Shown here piece after piece: positions 62,607 to 64,000 of a stretch of 64,000 bases of DNA. The translations under genes and the position numbers were made by a program. Under the pieces are notes generated by a model. The model did not search any database and was not told the origin of the DNA. It worked only from the letters and a program-made list of their open reading frames with translations. Origin of the DNA: Flavobacterium circumlabens (GTDB lineage Bacteria; Bacteroidota; Bacteroidia; Flavobacteriales; Flavobacteriaceae); NCBI RefSeq assembly GCF_004345565.1, contig NZ_SLWA01000006.1:186001-250000 (forward strand). Direction: 5' to 3'. Position 1 is the first letter of the stretch. The number at the start of each line of letters is the position of its first letter.

Positions 62607-63572
62607 TTAATAGAAATATAAAATAGAAGCCAATCCCAAACCTGCAATAAATATCCAAAGGAAAATGCCCTGAAGCAAAGGCTTCACTCCTACTGCTTTT
62701 AAAGTAGTAAGATTTAAAGTTGCCCCAATAAGAAACAAGGTTATTGTTAAACCTATCTTGGCAATACTAACAACAGTCGGAGCTATAAGAGCTGTTGCAG
62801 GTACATAAGTATTTAAAAGCATGGCTACAATAAACAATCCAATAAAATACGGAATTTTGATTTTGCTGCTTTTGTTTTTGAATAAAACCGCTGTAAAAAC
62901 TGAAATCGGAATGATCCATAAAGCTCTGGCGAGTTTTACTGTTGTGGCAATTTGCAAGGCTTCGGCGCCGTATTTATTGGCTGCTCCCACTACTGAACTG
63001 GTATCGTGAATGGCAATTGCACACCATAAACCAAATTCTCTTTGCGATAAATCCAGTTGATGGCCAATAAACGGAAATACAAATAAGGCAATCGAATTTA
63101 AGATGAAAATTACTCCTAAAGCAATTGAGGTTTGATTTTCATTTGACTTAATTACGGGAGAAATAGCTGCTATGGCACTTCCTCCACAGATTGCTGTGCC
63201 ACACGAAATTAAATGCGAGGTTTTTTTATCTGTTTGAAACCACTTTCCTAATAAAGTCCCGAAGATTAAGGTACTGAAAATTGAAAATACCGTCAGCAAA
63301 AAACCTTCTTTCCCGGCTGAAATGGCGCTTGCTGCATTCATGCCGAAACCCAAACCAACCACAGAGAATTGCAGCAAAAAAGTAATCGCTTTATGATTGA
63401 AGGCTAAAAATGGATTCCCGAAAACATTTACTATCAGAACTCCCAGTAACAAAGCGATTGGAGGAGAAATAATGGAAAACAAACATAAAAAAATCACCAA
63501 GCCAAAAAGGGCCTGTTGAAAATAAATGCTAACCTCTACTAAATGCGATACTGAATGTTGTTGCGTTTTCAA
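62607..63572 (-). CDS. YeiH/UPF0324-family membrane transporter
   Basis: About ten membrane spans, with family hallmarks: VNVFGNPFLAF, CGTAICGGSAIAAISPVI (the conserved double-Cys/Gly segment) and AIHDTSSVVGAA. The frame has no ATG near the start; a TTG at 63572 (MKTQQHSVSH, just before the first span) is preferred to a TTG at 63629. A sulfate/sulfonate-type exporter role is suggested for the family but not shown here. It follows the LysR gene, transcribed the same way. Confidence 0.85.
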   Translation of the reverse strand: MKTQQHSVSHLVEVSIYFQQALFGLVIFLCLFSIISPPIALLLGVLIVNVFGNPFLAFNHKAITFLLQFSVVGLGFGMNAASAISAGKEGFLLTVFSIFSTLIFGTLLGKWFQTDKKTSHLISCGTAICGGSAIAAISPVIKSNENQTSIALGVIFILNSIALFVFPFIGHQLDLSQREFGLWCAIAIHDTSSVVGAANKYGAEALQIATTVKLARALWIIPISVFTAVLFKNKSSKIKIPYFIGLFIVAMLLNTYVPATALIAPTVVSIAKIGLTITLFLIGATLNLTTLKAVGVKPLLQGIFLWIFIAGLGLASILYFY

Positions 63573-63646
63573 AATATACTGCTTGATAATTACCTGACAA
63601 AGATCTGTCGATTTTATCGCAATTACCAATCGTAAAATACAATCGA

Positions 63647-64000
63647 CTATAACTTCAGGTTATAATAATCAGACATGTTCTGAACAAACAATTCAGATAA
63701 AGGATCTGATTTGCCCAGCAAGGTGATGATATAAAAATATCTTTCAATAGTTAAATTTTCAACATCTAAAACCGTTAATTCATTATTATTCAATTCCTTA
63801 CTAACAGCATGTATGGACATGAAAGCAAAACAATCTGAATTTAACAAATACGATTTTATGCTTTCCGTACTTCCCAATTGCATTTCGATTTGCAAATCGG
63901 TTATTTTAACGCCAACTTGTTTTAGGGCATACTCAATAACTTCAAGTGTTCCGGAACCTCGTTCCCGGGTGATGAATTTCATTACTTTTAAATCGTTTAA
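63647..64000 (-). CDS. LysR-type regulator, N-terminus missing
   Basis: The frame has no stop up to the window edge, so about 117 C-terminal residues are visible. They are the effector-binding domain of a LysR regulator: VMKFITRERGSGTLEVIEYAL (near the ligand loop), IEMQLGSTESIKSYLLNSDCFAFM and TLLGKSDPLSELFVQNMSDY. The HTH lies outside the window. It is upstream of and probably controls the YeiH gene, as YeiE does for YeiH in E. coli (family knowledge). Confidence 0.85.
   Translation of the reverse strand, partial: LNDLKVMKFITRERGSGTLEVIEYALKQVGVKITDLQIEMQLGSTESIKSYLLNSDCFAFMSIHAVSKELNNNELTVLDVENLTIERYFYIITLLGKSDPLSELFVQNMSDYYNLKL

Overview
The window reads as low-GC chromosomal DNA of a Flavobacterium-like member of the Bacteroidetes. 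Reasons: TAnnTTTG-type -7 promoter boxes, few Shine-Dalgarno sequences, fused E1 alpha/beta dehydrogenase, DUF885, DUF294 and S1/P1-type genes, A/T-rich spacers full of short repeated words, and lipoprotein signals ending in SC.

Layout. 0-18.5 kb is ordinary chromosome: a partial solute-binding-like protein, nucleoside phosphorylase, SUI1/YciH, a 2-oxoglutarate/IPNS-like oxygenase, a fused branched-chain 2-oxoacid dehydrogenase E1, a DUF885 lipoprotein peptidase, a hot-dog thioesterase, an MscS channel, two SF2 helicases, type II NADH dehydrogenase, a frameshifted Bcr/CflA transporter, a small broken secreted-protein gene and an XRE regulator. 18,882-26,562 is a compact element with all 15 genes on the minus strand. 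It encodes a rolling-circle-type Rep, a cut-down cytosine-methylase-like protein, a candidate jelly-roll capsid protein, several single-membrane-span small proteins and a membrane-anchored muralytic enzyme. It has no integrase. It is bounded by two dif-like XerC/XerD sites sharing a perfect 16-bp core, so it looks like a 7,653-bp Xer-integrated prophage of a small, probably ssDNA and membrane-containing phage, in general style like the Flavobacterium phage FLiP. The right-hand site closely resembles the E. coli dif sequence, so this may be the replication terminus.

26.8-31.3 kb holds a cNMP/CBS/DUF294 signalling protein, a DEDDh exonuclease homologue with altered catalytic residues, and convergent acetyl-CoA synthetase. 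31.8-40.1 kb is the branched-chain amino-acid cluster, transcribed leftwards: leuA, leuB, an Ile/Val-rich leader peptide with attenuator, ilvD, ilvB, ilvN, ilvC; leuC and leuD are not here. 40.3-44.7 kb has a large helical protein, an M1 peptidase, a CBM9-like secreted protein and a ~100-bp inverted-repeat element with a second decayed copy. 44.9-53.3 kb is the complete his operon (hisG D C B, an NTF2-like gene, H A F IE), led by a His-rich leader peptide, an attenuator and a good Bacteroidetes promoter.

53.4-58.0 kb has a histidine kinase/response regulator pair divergent from an LTA-synthase-like phosphoglycerol transferase, with an 11-bp-phased TTAAG repeat between them. 58-64 kb contains a threonine aldolase, an S1/P1-like enzyme, a GH5 lipoprotein, a secreted unknown, and a YeiH-type transporter with a LysR regulator cut by the window end. 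No tRNA, rRNA, CRISPR array or transposase gene was seen.
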